Source: Caldimonas thermodepolymerans
GTDB taxonomy: Bacteria > Pseudomonadota > Gammaproteobacteria > Burkholderiales > Burkholderiaceae_C
Assembly: GCF_015476235.1 (NCBI RefSeq)
Contig: NZ_CP064338.1
Location: forward strand, 682,001 to 746,000
Length of the DNA stretch: 64,000 nt
Direction: 5' to 3'
The notes under the pieces were generated by a model. That model worked only from the letters and a program-made list of their open reading frames with translations. It ran no database searches and was not told the origin of the DNA. A program made the translations under genes and the position numbers. The first letter of the stretch is position 1. Each line of letters opens with the position of its first letter. Below are positions 1 through 9,226 of the stretch, in pieces.

Positions 1-673
1 GCTGGCGCAGCCCCTTGTTGAATTCGCTGGTCAGCTCGCGCAACCGGGTGCGCGCGTTCGACACCGTCTGGGCGACCGCGCCCGCCTCGGGGGTGGAGCC
101 CTGGTTGATCACGTCCAGCACCAGGATGCGTGCGCCCCGGCGGGTCCATTCGTCGATGCGGGTCCCGAGGTCGCGGCCGCGCGTGCGGGCTTCTTCCGCC
201 AGGGCGGTCCAGGATTCGCCGTTGACGCCGCGCTGGAACAGTTCCCACACGTCGTTGGCACCGACCTGGACGAGGATCAGGTCGCCGTCGCGGAAGCCGC
301 CGAAGTTGTCGACCTGGGCCTGGATGTCGGCCGCCAGCGCGCCCGGCTGGGCCAGGACCTGGCCGCGCGTGTCGGGGTTGCGGTCCGGCGGGGTGCACTG
401 CTCGAAGCGGATGCCGTAGTCGGCCGCGACGATCTGGTTCCACAGCAGGTACTCGTCGCAGTTGTAGGAGCCGTCGCTGCGGGCGCGGTTGACGCTGTAC
501 TTGGCCCCGGTGGCCGGGTCGATGTAGCTGTACTCGTCGCCGACCGAGAGGATGCGCGAGGGACGGAACCGGTCGTGGACGTCGCCGCCACAGGCGGTGA
601 GGGCGGCCACCATCGCGACGCCGAGCACGGCGCGCTTGAGCCGGGGCAACCAGGGACGGGAACGCAGGGACAT
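1..673 (-). CDS. SGNH/GDSL-hydrolase-like lipoprotein, 3' end cut off by window edge
   Basis: The N-terminal 224 residues are visible. A basic start and a hydrophobic stretch lead to a lipobox, LTAC, with the lipidated Cys at residue 28, so this should be an exported lipoprotein. The fold is suggested by an SGNH block III-like segment, LVQVGANDVWE, near residue 135. The block I motif, normally GDS with the catalytic Ser, reads SVGDEYSYID, so Ser is replaced by Glu at residue 47. The ATG is preceded by GGAG at 6 nt. It lies 40 bp downstream of tsaC on the same strand and may be co-transcribed. A hydrolytic role is doubtful because of the missing Ser; the substrate is unknown. Confidence 0.75.
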   Translation of the reverse strand, partial: MSLRSRPWLPRLKRAVLGVAMVAALTACGGDVHDRFRPSRILSVGDEYSYIDPATGAKYSVNRARSDGSYNCDEYLLWNQIVAADYGIRFEQCTPPDRNPDTRGQVLAQPGALAADIQAQVDNFGGFRDGDLILVQVGANDVWELFQRGVNGESWTALAEEARTRGRDLGTRIDEWTRRGARILVLDVINQGSTPEAGAVAQTVSNARTRLRELTSEFNKGLRQ

Positions 674-713
674 GGACACTCCGTTTCGGAAAAGGTGAGG
701 GGGCCGGCCGGGC

Positions 714-1694
714 TCAGGCCGCGGCGGCCCGCGCCAGCCGGTCGCGCACGCCGTCCCACGCGGGATCGGGCGGCGGGCTTTCGACCCAGATGAGAGAGAC
801 GCCTTCGGCATCCAGTTCCCGCAGCACGGCGAACAGCTGCTGCGCGGCCTGGGCGGCGTCGTCGGGCATGCGACGGTACAGCATCCCGCGCGGCGCCTTC
901 ACGGTGCGCGCGTACAGCGCGAGCTGGGGCAGGTCCTGGTCGAGCACCTGCAGGGCGGTCTGCAGCACGTCGGTGCTCATCAGGCGCACTTTGGCGCGCG
1001 GCGCGTAGTGGGCGTCCAGCGTGCCCGAGGCGCGCGGCGCCGCGGCGTCGCGGTCGTGCAGCGGCTCGTCGATCGCGGCCTCGATCTCGGCGCGCGTCAG
1101 GATGCCCGGGCGCAGCAGCACCGGGTGGCCGCGCGAGCAGTCGATGATGGTCGACTCGATGCCGACCTGGCATGGCCCGCCGTCGAGCACCAGCACCTCG
1201 TCGCCGAACTCCGCGGCGACGTGCGCGGCGGTGGTCGGGCTGACCCGGCCGAACAGGTTGGCGCTCGGCGCGGCCAGGCCCACCAGCCCGCGCCGGGCGC
1301 AGGCCTCGAGCAGCGCCTGCGCCACCGGATGGGCCGGGCAGCGCAGGCCGATGGTGTCCTGGCCGCCGGCGGCCGCGGCGGCCACGCCCGGGCGGCGTGG
1401 CACGATCACCGTCACCGGGCCGGGCCAGAAGGCCTGCATCAGCTTCTGCGCCACCGGCGGGATCGCGCTGGCCAGGCCGTAGGCGCTTTCGGCGTTGGGC
1501 ACGTGCACGATCAGCGGGTGGTCGGCCGGGCGTCCCTTGGCCTCGAAGATGCGCCGCACCGCGGCATCGTTGCCGGCGTCGGCGCCCAGCCCGTAGACCG
1601 TCTCGGTCGGGAAGGCGACCAGCCGCCCGGCCGCGAGCGCGTCCACGGCCTGTTGCAGGTGTTGCGGGTCCTGTCCGTCGAGTACGCGTGCCAC
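714..1694 (-). CDS. tsaC: L-threonylcarbamoyladenylate synthase (Sua5/TsaC type)
   Basis: Makes threonylcarbamoyl-AMP from threonine, bicarbonate and ATP, the first step of t6A37 modification of ANN-decoding tRNAs in the cytoplasm. The 326-residue protein has the YrdC core with PTETVYGLG at residues 29-37 and KGRPADHPL at 53-61, typical of the nucleotide-binding cavity. A C-terminal Sua5 domain follows the HYAPRA linker near residue 230, so this is the long Sua5 form rather than the short E. coli TsaC. The start codon is GTG with no convincing Shine-Dalgarno. It sits 21 bp after purK in a purE-purK-tsaC run, so translational coupling is likely. Confidence 0.93.
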   Translation of the reverse strand: MARVLDGQDPQHLQQAVDALAAGRLVAFPTETVYGLGADAGNDAAVRRIFEAKGRPADHPLIVHVPNAESAYGLASAIPPVAQKLMQAFWPGPVTVIVPRRPGVAAAAAGGQDTIGLRCPAHPVAQALLEACARRGLVGLAAPSANLFGRVSPTTAAHVAAEFGDEVLVLDGGPCQVGIESTIIDCSRGHPVLLRPGILTRAEIEAAIDEPLHDRDAAAPRASGTLDAHYAPRAKVRLMSTDVLQTALQVLDQDLPQLALYARTVKAPRGMLYRRMPDDAAQAAQQLFAVLRELDAEGVSLIWVESPPPDPAWDGVRDRLARAAAA

Positions 1695-1715
1695 GGGTCG
1701 ATGCCTGTCGTCCGG

Positions 1716-2882
1716 TCAGAAGGGGTCCAGCCCCAGCAGCTCGCTGCAGCGCAGCGCGACCTCGCGCACCTGGGCGGCGCTGGCGCCGGTGACGTTCAGG
1801 TGGCCCATCTTGCGGCCGCGCCGGGCCGAGACCTTGCCGTACAGGTGCAGGTGCGTGCCGGGCAGCGCCAGCACGGCGTCCCACGGGGGCGTCGTCTCGG
1901 CCTCGCCGTGGCGGAACCACAGGTCGCCCAGCAGGTTGAGCATGATGGCCGGCGAATGCAGCCGCGGTGCCGGCAGCGGCAGCCCGGCCATCGCGCGCAC
2001 CTGCAGCCCGAACTGCGAGACGTCGCAGGCGTCCAGCGTGTAGTGACCGGAGTTGTGCGGGCGCGGGGCCATCTCGTTGGCCGCCAGCGTGCCGTCGGCC
2101 AGCACGAAGAACTCGACGCACAGCACGCCGACGTAGCCCATCGAGGCGGCCACCGCCTCGGCCGCGCGCACCGCCTGCGCCTGCAGCTCGGGCGTGACCT
2201 GCGGCGCGGGCACGCTGGTGACCGCCAGGATGCCGTCGCGGTGCAGGTTCTGCTGCAGCGGGAAGTGCACCAGCTCGCCCTGCGCGTTGCGCGCGACGAT
2301 CACGCTGACCTCGAAGGCCAGGTCCAGGCGCTTCTCGAGCACGCAGGGCACGCGCTGGAGCTCGTCCCAGGCGGCGGCGAGCTCCTCGGGCGTGCGCACG
2401 CCGACCTGGCCCTTGCCGTCGTAGCCCAGCCGCGCGGTCTTCAGGATGCCGGGCAGCAGGCCGGGGTCGACCGCCTGCAGCTGCGCCTCGTCGGCGATCA
2501 CCGCGTGCGGGGCGCAGGGGACGCCGCAGGCGGTGAAATGGGCCTTCTCGCGGGCGCGGTCCTGGCAGATCGCCACCGCCTCGGCGGCGGGCGCGACCGG
2601 CAGGGTCCGCGCCAGGCGGGCCAGCGCCTCGGCCGGCACGTTCTCGAATTCGGTGGTGACCGCGTCGCACAGCCCGGCCAGCTCGTCCAGGCCTTGCGGG
2701 TCGAGGTAGTCGCAGCGCAGGTGACGGTGCGCCACCAGCCCCGCAGGGCTGTCGGGGTCCGGGTCCAGCACCACGGTGCGGTAGCCCAGCTCCTGTGCCG
2801 CGTGCACGAACATGCGGCCCAGCTGGCCGCCACCCAGCACGCCCAGCGTGCCCGCGCCGGGAAGCACGGTGCGGCGGCTCAT
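1716..2882 (-). CDS. purK: N5-carboxyaminoimidazole ribonucleotide synthase
   Basis: ATP-grasp enzyme of purine synthesis that carboxylates AIR to N5-CAIR with bicarbonate and ATP. The 388-residue protein begins with the nucleotide-binding segment [12 protein letters not shown] and carries the ATP-grasp signatures [12 protein letters not shown] and [13 protein letters not shown]. Length is normal for the family. Its ATG overlaps the purE stop as ATGA, so the two are translationally coupled; their products act consecutively (PurK makes N5-CAIR, PurE converts it to CAIR). Confidence 0.97.
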   Translation of the reverse strand: MSRRTVLPGAGTLGVLGGGQLGRMFVHAAQELGYRTVVLDPDPDSPAGLVAHRHLRCDYLDPQGLDELAGLCDAVTTEFENVPAEALARLARTLPVAPAAEAVAICQDRAREKAHFTACGVPCAPHAVIADEAQLQAVDPGLLPGILKTARLGYDGKGQVGVRTPEELAAAWDELQRVPCVLEKRLDLAFEVSVIVARNAQGELVHFPLQQNLHRDGILAVTSVPAPQVTPELQAQAVRAAEAVAASMGYVGVLCVEFFVLADGTLAANEMAPRPHNSGHYTLDACDVSQFGLQVRAMAGLPLPAPRLHSPAIMLNLLGDLWFRHGEAETTPPWDAVLALPGTHLHLYGKVSARRGRKMGHLNVTGASAAQVREVALRCSELLGLDPF

Positions 2883-3388
2883 CCCGGCTGCCCCGGCAGG
2901 GGGCCGAGCGTCATCGCCCGGGCCGTTTCGGTCTGGCGGGCGCGGAAGTCCTCCAGGCGCTGGCGCAGCGCGGCGTCCTCGTTGGCCAGCATCGCCACCG
3001 CGAACAGCGCGGCGTTGGCCGCCCCCGCCACGCCGATCGCGAACGTGGCCACCGGGATGCCCTTGGGCATCTGCACGATGGAGTGCAGCGAGTCCACGCC
3101 CTGCAGGTGGCGGCTCGGCACCGGCACGCCCAGCACCGGCACCGTGGTCTTGGCTGCCAGCATGCCCGGCAGGTGGGCCGCACCGCCGGCGCCGGCGATG
3201 ATGGCCTTCAGGCCGCGGCCGGCCGCGGCTTCGGCGTAGCGGAACATGTCGTCGGGCATGCGGTGTGCCGAGACGACCCGTGCCTCATACGGCACGCCGA
3301 ACTCGGCGAGAATCTGGGCAGCGTTCTGCATGACGTCCCAATCGCTGTTGGAACCCATGACGACGCCGACGAGGGGCGACTGACTCAA
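2879..3388 (-). CDS. purE: N5-carboxyaminoimidazole ribonucleotide mutase
   Basis: Class I PurE, which moves the carboxyl group of N5-CAIR to give CAIR in purine synthesis. The 169-residue protein has the family opening [14 protein letters not shown], the SAHRMPD loop and [11 protein letters not shown]. The start is a TTG at 3386-3388, not ATG: it is preceded by GGAG about 7 nt upstream, and the next ATG falls inside the conserved VGVVMGS strand, which would remove essential sequence. First gene of the purE-purK-tsaC run, divergent from the thioredoxin-TPR gene 91 bp away. Confidence 0.96.
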   Translation of the reverse strand: MSQSPLVGVVMGSNSDWDVMQNAAQILAEFGVPYEARVVSAHRMPDDMFRYAEAAAGRGLKAIIAGAGGAAHLPGMLAAKTTVPVLGVPVPSRHLQGVDSLHSIVQMPKGIPVATFAIGVAGAANAALFAVAMLANEDAALRQRLEDFRARQTETARAMTLGPLPGQPG

Positions 3389-3479
3389 GTGAGCGCTCCG
3401 GTGCGGGAAAACTGCGATTTTAGGCGGGCTTGTGTCCAGGGCCCGACGACCTCATCTGGCATCCGAAGGATTTGCCTCC

Positions 3480-4424
3480 ATGATCGACATCACTCTCCAG
3501 AATTTCGAAGCCGAGGTCCTGCAGGCCTCCCTGAAGCAGCCCGTGCTGCTCGACATCTGGGCGCCCTGGTGCGGTCCCTGCCGCACGCTGGGGCCCATCC
3601 TCGAAGCGCTGGAAGCCGAGTATGGCGGGCGCTTCGTGCTCGGCAAGCTCAACGCCGACGAGCAGCAGGAGATCGCCGGCCAGCTGTCGGCGATGTTCGG
3701 CGTGCGCAGCATCCCGTTCTGCGTGCTGTTCAAGGACGGCCAGCCGGTCGACGGCTTCGTCGGCGCGCTGCCGCGCGAGCGCATCCAGCAGTTCCTCGAC
3801 AAGCACGTGCCGGCCGAGGCCCAGCTGGCGGCCGACGAGGCGGCCGACGAGGCCGGGCTGCTGGCCGACGAGGGCAATGTCGACGCGGCGCTGGAGCGGC
3901 TGCAGGAAGCGATCGCGATCGACCCGTCCAACGATGCCGCGCGGCTGGACTACGTCAAGCTGCTGCTGCAGGCCGGCCGCACCGCCGAGGCGCGCGTGGC
4001 CTACGAGCCGGTGGCGGGCAAGGCGTTGGGCGACACCCGCGTGGCCGCCTTCGGCCAGTGGATCGAGGCCTGCGAGAAGGCCGCCACGGCGCGCCCGGTA
4101 GAGGCGCTGCAGGCGGCCATCGCGGCCAACAAGCGCGATTTCGAGGCGCGCTTCGAGCTGGCGCAGCGCCTGTTCGCCGCCCAGCAATGGACCGCCGCGA
4201 TGGACGAGCTGCTCGAGATCATCATGCGCGACAAGAAGTGGAACGACGAGGCCCCGCGCAAGGCCTATGTCGCGATCCTCGAGCTGATGGCCAAGCCTGC
4301 CCCCAGGACGGCCGAGCCGGCGCCGCAGTCGGGCACGCTGGAGATCGCCGGCAAGGCGGTGGCAGCGCCGGCCGACCCGGTGATCGACCAGTACCGGCGC
4401 AAGCTCAGCATGGCCCTGTTCTGA
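3480..4424 (+). CDS. Thioredoxin-TPR fusion protein (CnoX/YbbN-like co-chaperone)
   Basis: The 314-residue cytoplasmic protein has a thioredoxin domain at about 1-105 with the intact active site WCGPC (30-34) and the cis-Pro segment RSIPFC. A helical, Ala/Glu-rich tetratricopeptide-like region runs from about 115 to 285. This is the layout of E. coli YbbN/CnoX, a redox-linked holdase that protects proteins under oxidative stress. Having both active-site Cys suggests it can act as an oxidoreductase. The ATG at 3480 is chosen over an upstream in-frame ATG at 3432 because GAAGGA precedes it by 9 nt and the thioredoxin fold starts there. It stands alone on the plus strand between purE and purC. 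Confidence 0.85.
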   Translation: MIDITLQNFEAEVLQASLKQPVLLDIWAPWCGPCRTLGPILEALEAEYGGRFVLGKLNADEQQEIAGQLSAMFGVRSIPFCVLFKDGQPVDGFVGALPRERIQQFLDKHVPAEAQLAADEAADEAGLLADEGNVDAALERLQEAIAIDPSNDAARLDYVKLLLQAGRTAEARVAYEPVAGKALGDTRVAAFGQWIEACEKAATARPVEALQAAIAANKRDFEARFELAQRLFAAQQWTAAMDELLEIIMRDKKWNDEAPRKAYVAILELMAKPAPRTAEPAPQSGTLEIAGKAVAAPADPVIDQYRRKLSMALF

Positions 4425-4475
4425 GCGGAACGGGGCGTTTCCGGGGCCGCGTCGCGCGCCCCGGGCAGGCGGCCG

Positions 4476-5378
4476 TCAGGCCGCCGCGGTCAGGCGCGTC
4501 AGCGCCTCGCGGTACTTGGCCGCGGTCTTCTCGATCACGTCGGCGGGCAGGGCCGGTGCGGGCGCCTGCTTGTTCCAGGGCTTGCCGTCGACCTGGGCCT
4601 GTTCCAGCCAGTCGCGCACGAACTGCTTGTCGTAGCTGGGCGGGTTGATGCCTTCCTGGTAGCCCTCGACCGGCCAGAAGCGCGACGAGTCGGGCGTCAG
4701 CACCTCGTCCATCAGGGTCAGGCGGCCCTGCTCGTCCAGCCCGAACTCGAACTTGGTGTCGGCGATGATGATGCCGCGCGTCAGTGCGTACTCGGCCGCG
4801 GTGCGGTACAGCCGGATCGAGACGTCGCGCACCTGCTCGGCCAGGTCGCGGCCGACGATCGCCACCATGCGCTCGAAGCTGATGTTCTCGTCGTGCTCGC
4901 CGACCTCGGCCTTGGTGGCCGGGGTGAAGATCGGCTCGGGCAGCTTGCTCGCGTTCTTCAGCCCGGGCGGCAGGGCGACGCCGCACACCGCGCCGGACTG
5001 CTGGTATTCCTTCCAGCCGCTGCCGGCCAGGTAGCCGCGCACCACGGCCTCCACCGGCAGGGGCTTGAGGCGCTTGACCAGCATCGAGCGGCCGCGCACC
5101 TGCTCGACCTCGTCGGGCGCGACCACGCTCTCGGGCGCCTCGCCGGTCAGGTGGTTGGGCACGATGCCCGCGAGCTTGTCGAACCAGAACAGCGCCATCT
5201 GGGTCAGCAGCGCGCCCTTGCCGGGGATGGGCTCGCCCATCACGACGTCGAAGGCGCTCAGCCGGTCGCTGGCGACCATCAGGATGCGGTCGTCGCCGAC
5301 GGCATAGTTGTCGCGCACCTTGCCGCGGGCGAGCAGGGGCAGGGAGCGGATCGAGGAATTCAGCAGGGCAGCGGTCAC
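4476..5378 (-). CDS. purC: Phosphoribosylaminoimidazole-succinocarboxamide synthase
   Basis: SAICAR synthase, which joins aspartate to CAIR using ATP in purine synthesis. The 300-residue length fits the longer bacterial/yeast-like form. Recognisable segments include [29 protein letters not shown] and DTKFEFG. The start is GTG, supported by GGAG 6 nt upstream. It lies downstream of fba on the same strand, but an intrinsic terminator at 5397-5422 separates them, so purC probably has its own promoter or relies on read-through. Confidence 0.97.
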   Translation of the reverse strand: MTAALLNSSIRSLPLLARGKVRDNYAVGDDRILMVASDRLSAFDVVMGEPIPGKGALLTQMALFWFDKLAGIVPNHLTGEAPESVVAPDEVEQVRGRSMLVKRLKPLPVEAVVRGYLAGSGWKEYQQSGAVCGVALPPGLKNASKLPEPIFTPATKAEVGEHDENISFERMVAIVGRDLAEQVRDVSIRLYRTAAEYALTRGIIIADTKFEFGLDEQGRLTLMDEVLTPDSSRFWPVEGYQEGINPPSYDKQFVRDWLEQAQVDGKPWNKQAPAPALPADVIEKTAAKYREALTRLTAAA

Positions 5379-5396
5379 GGCGCGTTCTCCGGAAAC

Positions 5397-5422
5397 GAAA
5401 AAGCCCGCTGCGCGAGCGGGCT
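5397..5422 (-). terminator. Intrinsic terminator after fba
   Basis: A perfect 8-bp stem (AGCCCGCT/AGCGGGCT, 5402-5409 with 5415-5422) with a 5-nt loop is followed on the minus strand by a run of five T. It is placed 46 bp after the fba stop and just before the purC start. Confidence 0.85.
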
Positions 5423-5467
5423 CCTGGGATCAGGGCTTGTCGGCTGCAGCGGGGGCAGCCCCGGGCG

Positions 5468-6532
5468 TCACTGGACGATCTGCGCCAGCTCGCCGGAGGC
5501 GTAGCGCTTGGCCATCTCGGCCAGCGCAACGGGCTTGATTTTAGCGCCCTGGCCTTCGCAGCCGAACTCGAGGTAGCGCTGCTTGCAGATCGCCTTGGCG
5601 GCCTCGCGCGCGGGCTTGAGGTACTCGCGCGGGTCGAACTTGGACGGGTTCTCGTGCAGGAACTTGCGGATCGCCGCCGTCATCGCCAGGCGGATGTCGG
5701 TGTCGATGTTGACCTTGCGCACGCCGTACTTGATGGCTTCCTGGATTTCCTCGACCGGCACGCCGTAGGTTTCCTTCATGTCGCCGCCGTACTTGCGGAT
5801 CTCGGCCAGCAGCTCCTGCGGCACCGAGGACGAGCCGTGCATCACCAGGTGGGTGTTGGGGATGCGGGCGTGGATTTCCTTGATGCGGCTGATCGCCAGG
5901 ATGTCGCCGGTGGGCTTGCGGGTGAACTTGTAGGCGCCGTGGCTGGTGCCGATGGCGATGGCCAGCGCGTCCAGCTGGGTCTGCTTGACGAAGTCGGCGG
6001 CCTGCTCGGGGTCGGTCAGCAGCTGCTCGCGGGTCATCGTGCCCTCGGCGCCGTGGCCGTCCTCCTTGTCGCCCTTCATCGTTTCCAGCGAGCCCAGGCA
6101 GCCCAGCTCGCCTTCGACGGTCACGCCCAGCTTGTGGGCCATCTCGACCACCTGGCGCGTGACCTCGACGTTGTACTCGTAGCTGGCGATGGTCTTGCCG
6201 TCGGCCTGCAGCGAGCCGTCCATCATCACCGAGCTGAAGCCCAGGTCGATGGCGCCCTTGCAGACGTCCGGGCTCTGGCCGTGGTCCTGGTGCATCACCA
6301 CCGGGATGTGCGGATAGGACTCCACCGCGGCCTGGATCAGGTGCTTCAGGAAGCCTTCGCCGGCGTACTTACGGGCACCGGCCGAGGCCTGCATGATCAC
6401 GGGCGCGCCGACTTCGTCGGCGGCGCTCATGATGGCCTGGACCTGTTCGAGGTTGTTGACGTTGAACGCCGGGATGCCGTAGCCGTTTTCGGCGGCATGG
6501 TCCAGCAGTTGGCGCATCGAGACGAGTGGCAT
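5468..6532 (-). CDS. fba: Class II fructose-1,6-bisphosphate aldolase
   Basis: Zinc-dependent aldolase that reversibly cleaves fructose-1,6-bisphosphate to DHAP and glyceraldehyde-3-phosphate. The 354-residue protein starts [19 protein letters not shown] and shows the metal-binding HQDHG motif, VEGELG and the late HGSSSVP segment, as in the CbbA/Fba subtype with calvin-cycle homologues. The ATG at 6530-6532 has a GAGGG purine stretch upstream; longer in-frame extensions have no family support. A 7-bp hairpin (6567-6573 with 6584-6590) lies in the 5' leader without a T-run. Glycolytic neighbours pyk and pgk lie upstream on the same strand. Confidence 0.96.
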   Translation of the reverse strand: MPLVSMRQLLDHAAENGYGIPAFNVNNLEQVQAIMSAADEVGAPVIMQASAGARKYAGEGFLKHLIQAAVESYPHIPVVMHQDHGQSPDVCKGAIDLGFSSVMMDGSLQADGKTIASYEYNVEVTRQVVEMAHKLGVTVEGELGCLGSLETMKGDKEDGHGAEGTMTREQLLTDPEQAADFVKQTQLDALAIAIGTSHGAYKFTRKPTGDILAISRIKEIHARIPNTHLVMHGSSSVPQELLAEIRKYGGDMKETYGVPVEEIQEAIKYGVRKVNIDTDIRLAMTAAIRKFLHENPSKFDPREYLKPAREAAKAICKQRYLEFGCEGQGAKIKPVALAEMAKRYASGELAQIVQ

Positions 6533-6795
6533 GGCAAGGCCCTCAGGGAAGTTGGACAACCGGGAGGGCTGCGTGAAGGATTCCGCAGCCTGACTGGGGC
6601 CGATTCTACCGGCCGCCCCTGCAAAGCTCGCGATCCTGCAACGCGGGTGTTGCACCCGTCACCGGTGCACACGGGCGGAAAAAGCTCGGAACCGCGCAGG
6701 GACTAACGAATCGCAACACCCCCGGCCGGCGCTGCGCCTAGAGTCGGCCGGTTCGACGCATTGCCATCCAGGACAGAACAAGGAGTTCCCCGCCC

Positions 6796-7551
6796 ATGTC
6801 CCGTTCCCTGCTCGTCGCCGTGCTGGCCGCCGCCTTGCCGGCGCTGGCCTGGTCCCAGGTCACCGTCAAGCCGGACGGCCGCTGGCGGCACCTGTTCGGC
6901 GCCGGCGCCAGCCTGTCGTCCGGCAACAGCGAGGCCTCGAGCTTCAACCTGAGCGCCGACAGCGTGCGCGCCACCGACCACGACAAGTGGATGGTCACCG
7001 CGCGGGCCCAGTACGCCAAGGTGGCCGGCGAGACCTCGGCCCAGCGCTTCGGCGCCGGCACCCAGTACGACCGCGACTTCTCTGCGCAGTGGTTCGGCTT
7101 CGGCCGGCTGGAGCTGCTGCACGACCGTCCCGCCAACCTGGCGCTGCGCCGCTTCGTCGGCAGCGGCGTCGGCCACCACTTCTTCCGCGACGACACCGGC
7201 TTCTGGGACGCCACCGTGGGCCTGGGCTACACCCACGACCGCTTCGACGAGCCGTCCGAGGTGGAGGGGCGCCTGCGCCGCAGCTACGGCCGTGCCGAAC
7301 TGCTGCTGGCCGAGGAGTCCAGCCACACGCTGACGCAGAGCACCAAGTTCCGCCAGAAGCTGACCGTGCTGCCGGTGCTGGAGGAATCCGGCGCCTGGCG
7401 GGCCGAGTTCGACACCAACCTGTCGGTGGCGATGACCGAACGCCTGAGCCTGACCGCCGGCTTCACCTATCGCTACAACAGCCACCCGGGGGAAGGGCTC
7501 AAGCGCGGCGACGCGCTGTTCGTCACCGGCGTGTCGCTGCGCCTGGACTGA
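6796..7551 (+). CDS. DUF481 family outer-membrane beta-barrel protein
   Basis: A 251-residue protein with a cleavable signal peptide (hydrophobic core at about 5-18, ending ALAWSQ). The remainder is alternating polar/aromatic strands such as GAGASLSSGNSEASSFNL and FTYRYNSHP, and it ends in the C-terminal pattern of outer-membrane barrels, VSLRLD. This fits DUF481 (YdiY-like) proteins, whose function is unknown. AAGGAG precedes the ATG by about 10 nt. It sits alone on the plus strand between fba and pyk, convergent with pyk, so its position gives no functional link. Confidence 0.8.
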   Translation: MSRSLLVAVLAAALPALAWSQVTVKPDGRWRHLFGAGASLSSGNSEASSFNLSADSVRATDHDKWMVTARAQYAKVAGETSAQRFGAGTQYDRDFSAQWFGFGRLELLHDRPANLALRRFVGSGVGHHFFRDDTGFWDATVGLGYTHDRFDEPSEVEGRLRRSYGRAELLLAEESSHTLTQSTKFRQKLTVLPVLEESGAWRAEFDTNLSVAMTERLSLTAGFTYRYNSHPGEGLKRGDALFVTGVSLRLD

Positions 7552-7561
7552 GGCCTGGCGT

Positions 7562-8995
7562 TCAGCCGCCGACGCGGCAGACCTTGAGCATGTTGGTGCC
7601 GCCCGGGTAGCCCATCGGCTCGCCGCAGGTGATCGCGTAGGTATCGCCCGGGCGCAGCAGCCCCTGCTCGACCAGCAGCGCCTCGGCCTTGGCCAGCGCG
7701 GTGTCGCGGTCGGTGCAGCTGGGCATCAGCATCGGGTGCACGTTGCGGTACAGCGCCATCTTGCGCTGCGACAGCGGCTGCGAGGTCAGCGCGTAGATCG
7801 GCACGTGGATCTTGTGGCGGCTCATCCACAGCGCGGTCGAGCCCGATTCGGTCAGCGCGACGATGGCCTTGCAGCCCAGGTGGTGGGCGGTGAACAGCGC
7901 GCCCATCGCGATCGACTGGTCGATGCGGCCGAAGCGCTTGTTGGTGAAGTCCGCGTCCAGCGAGATGTCCTCGGCGCGCTCGGCTTCCAGCGCGATCAGC
8001 GCCATGTGCTCGACGGTCTCGACCGGGTACTTGCCGGTGGCGGTCTCGGCGCTGAGCATCACCGCGTCGGTGCCGTCCAGCACCGCGTTGGCGACGTCGC
8101 TCACCTCGGCGCGGGTGGGCACCGGGTTGACGATCATCGACTCCATCATCTGCGTCGCGGTGATGACCACCTTGTCCATCTCGCGCGCCATGCGGATCAT
8201 GCGCTTTTGCAGCGCCGGCACCGCGGCGTTGCCGACCTCCACCGCCAGGTCGCCGCGCGCGACCATGATGCCGTCGCTGGCCTTGAGGATGGCCTCCAGC
8301 TGCGGGATGGCCTCGCTTCGCTCGATCTTCGCGATCAGCCCCGGCTTGTGGCGCCACGGCTCGCCGGCCACGTTGGCGAGCTGGCGTGCCATCTCCATGT
8401 CGGTGGCGTTCTTCGGGAACGAGACGGCCAGGTACTCGCACTGGAAGCTCATCGCGGTCCTGATGTCTTCCATGTCCTTGGCCGTCAGGGCCGGGGCGGT
8501 CAGGCCGCCGCCCTGCTTGTTGATGCCCTTGTTGTTGGACAGCTCTCCACCCAGCCGGACGACGGTGTGCACCTCGTCGCCGACCACGCGCTCGACGGTC
8601 AGCACGATCAGCCCGTCGTTGAGCAGCAGCGTGTCGCCCGGCTTCACGTCGCGCGGCAGCTCCTTGTAGTCCAGCCCGACGCGCTCGTTGTTGCCCAGGT
8701 CGGTCCAGGCGGCGTCGAGGATGAAGCGCTGGCCGGGCTCCAGCTGGGTCTTGCCTCCTTCGAAGCGGCCGACCCGGATCTTGGGGCCCTGCAGGTCGGC
8801 CATGATGGCCACCTGCCTGCCCGCGCGCTCGGAGGCCTCGCGCACCAGGCGGGCGCGGTCGATGTGGTCCTGCGCCGTGCCGTGGGAGAAGTTCAGCCGG
8901 ACGACGTCGACCCCGGCGAGGATCATGCGTTCCAGCACCTCCGGCGACGAGGAGGCGGGGCCCAGCGTGGCGACGATCTTGGTGGCGCGCGACAT
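7562..8995 (-). CDS. pyk: Pyruvate kinase
   Basis: Converts phosphoenolpyruvate and ADP to pyruvate and ATP, the last step of glycolysis. The 477-residue protein starts MSRATKIVATLGPASSS and contains LNFSHG, the active-site region GLIAKIERSEAI and MVARGDLAVEVG, plus ATQMMESMI and SAETATGKYP. The start chosen is the ATG at 8993-8995; the long upstream extension has no homology to the family. It follows pgk on the same strand, separated by a terminator. A HexR-like site lies 23 bp upstream of the start. Confidence 0.96.
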   Translation of the reverse strand: MSRATKIVATLGPASSSPEVLERMILAGVDVVRLNFSHGTAQDHIDRARLVREASERAGRQVAIMADLQGPKIRVGRFEGGKTQLEPGQRFILDAAWTDLGNNERVGLDYKELPRDVKPGDTLLLNDGLIVLTVERVVGDEVHTVVRLGGELSNNKGINKQGGGLTAPALTAKDMEDIRTAMSFQCEYLAVSFPKNATDMEMARQLANVAGEPWRHKPGLIAKIERSEAIPQLEAILKASDGIMVARGDLAVEVGNAAVPALQKRMIRMAREMDKVVITATQMMESMIVNPVPTRAEVSDVANAVLDGTDAVMLSAETATGKYPVETVEHMALIALEAERAEDISLDADFTNKRFGRIDQSIAMGALFTAHHLGCKAIVALTESGSTALWMSRHKIHVPIYALTSQPLSQRKMALYRNVHPMLMPSCTDRDTALAKAEALLVEQGLLRPGDTYAITCGEPMGYPGGTNMLKVCRVGG

Positions 8996-9017
8996 GTGCG
9001 GGAGTCTCCGGTGGGTT

Positions 9018-9032
9018 TGTAACTTTGTTCCG
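9018..9032. promoter_or_regulatory. Candidate HexR operator upstream of pyk
   Basis: TGTAACTTTGTTCCG shares 11 of 15 positions with each of the two stronger candidates in the zwf-tal intergenic region (56203-56217 reversed, and 56318-56332). The symmetry is imperfect. Binding by the HexR protein encoded at 53797-54651 is inferred from its known role in controlling glycolytic genes. Confidence 0.4.
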
Positions 9033-9172
9033 TATTGTCGGCCAGAATGCGTTTCAGAGTTACATCCTGCGTGCCGCCCGTGCGGCGTCTTCGTCCCCGA
9101 GCATAGCCAAGCCGCCTGCCCGTGCCCGGGCCGGGGGCGCAGGCGCGGCTGCAGCTGCGGTTTCCCGGCCAC

Positions 9173-9207
9173 GAAAAAGCCCCGGGGGCCTGGCGGCCGC
9201 CGGGGCG
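9173..9207 (-). terminator. Intrinsic terminator after pgk
   Basis: On the minus strand a GC-rich stem (GCCCCGG/CCGGGGC, 9179-9185 with 9200-9206) is followed by five T. It is 20 bp after the pgk stop and upstream of pyk. Confidence 0.75.
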
Positions 9208-9226
9208 GGGACGGGGCGCCGGGCCG

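Noticed and set aside
277-2670. 797-codon minus-strand frame across tsaC and purK
   Set aside because: It is a different frame of the same strand through three well-supported genes and has low-complexity Arg/Ala composition.
6567-6590. Hairpin in the fba leader as an attenuator
   Set aside because: A 7-bp stem with a 10-nt loop and no T-run, and no competing structure was found.
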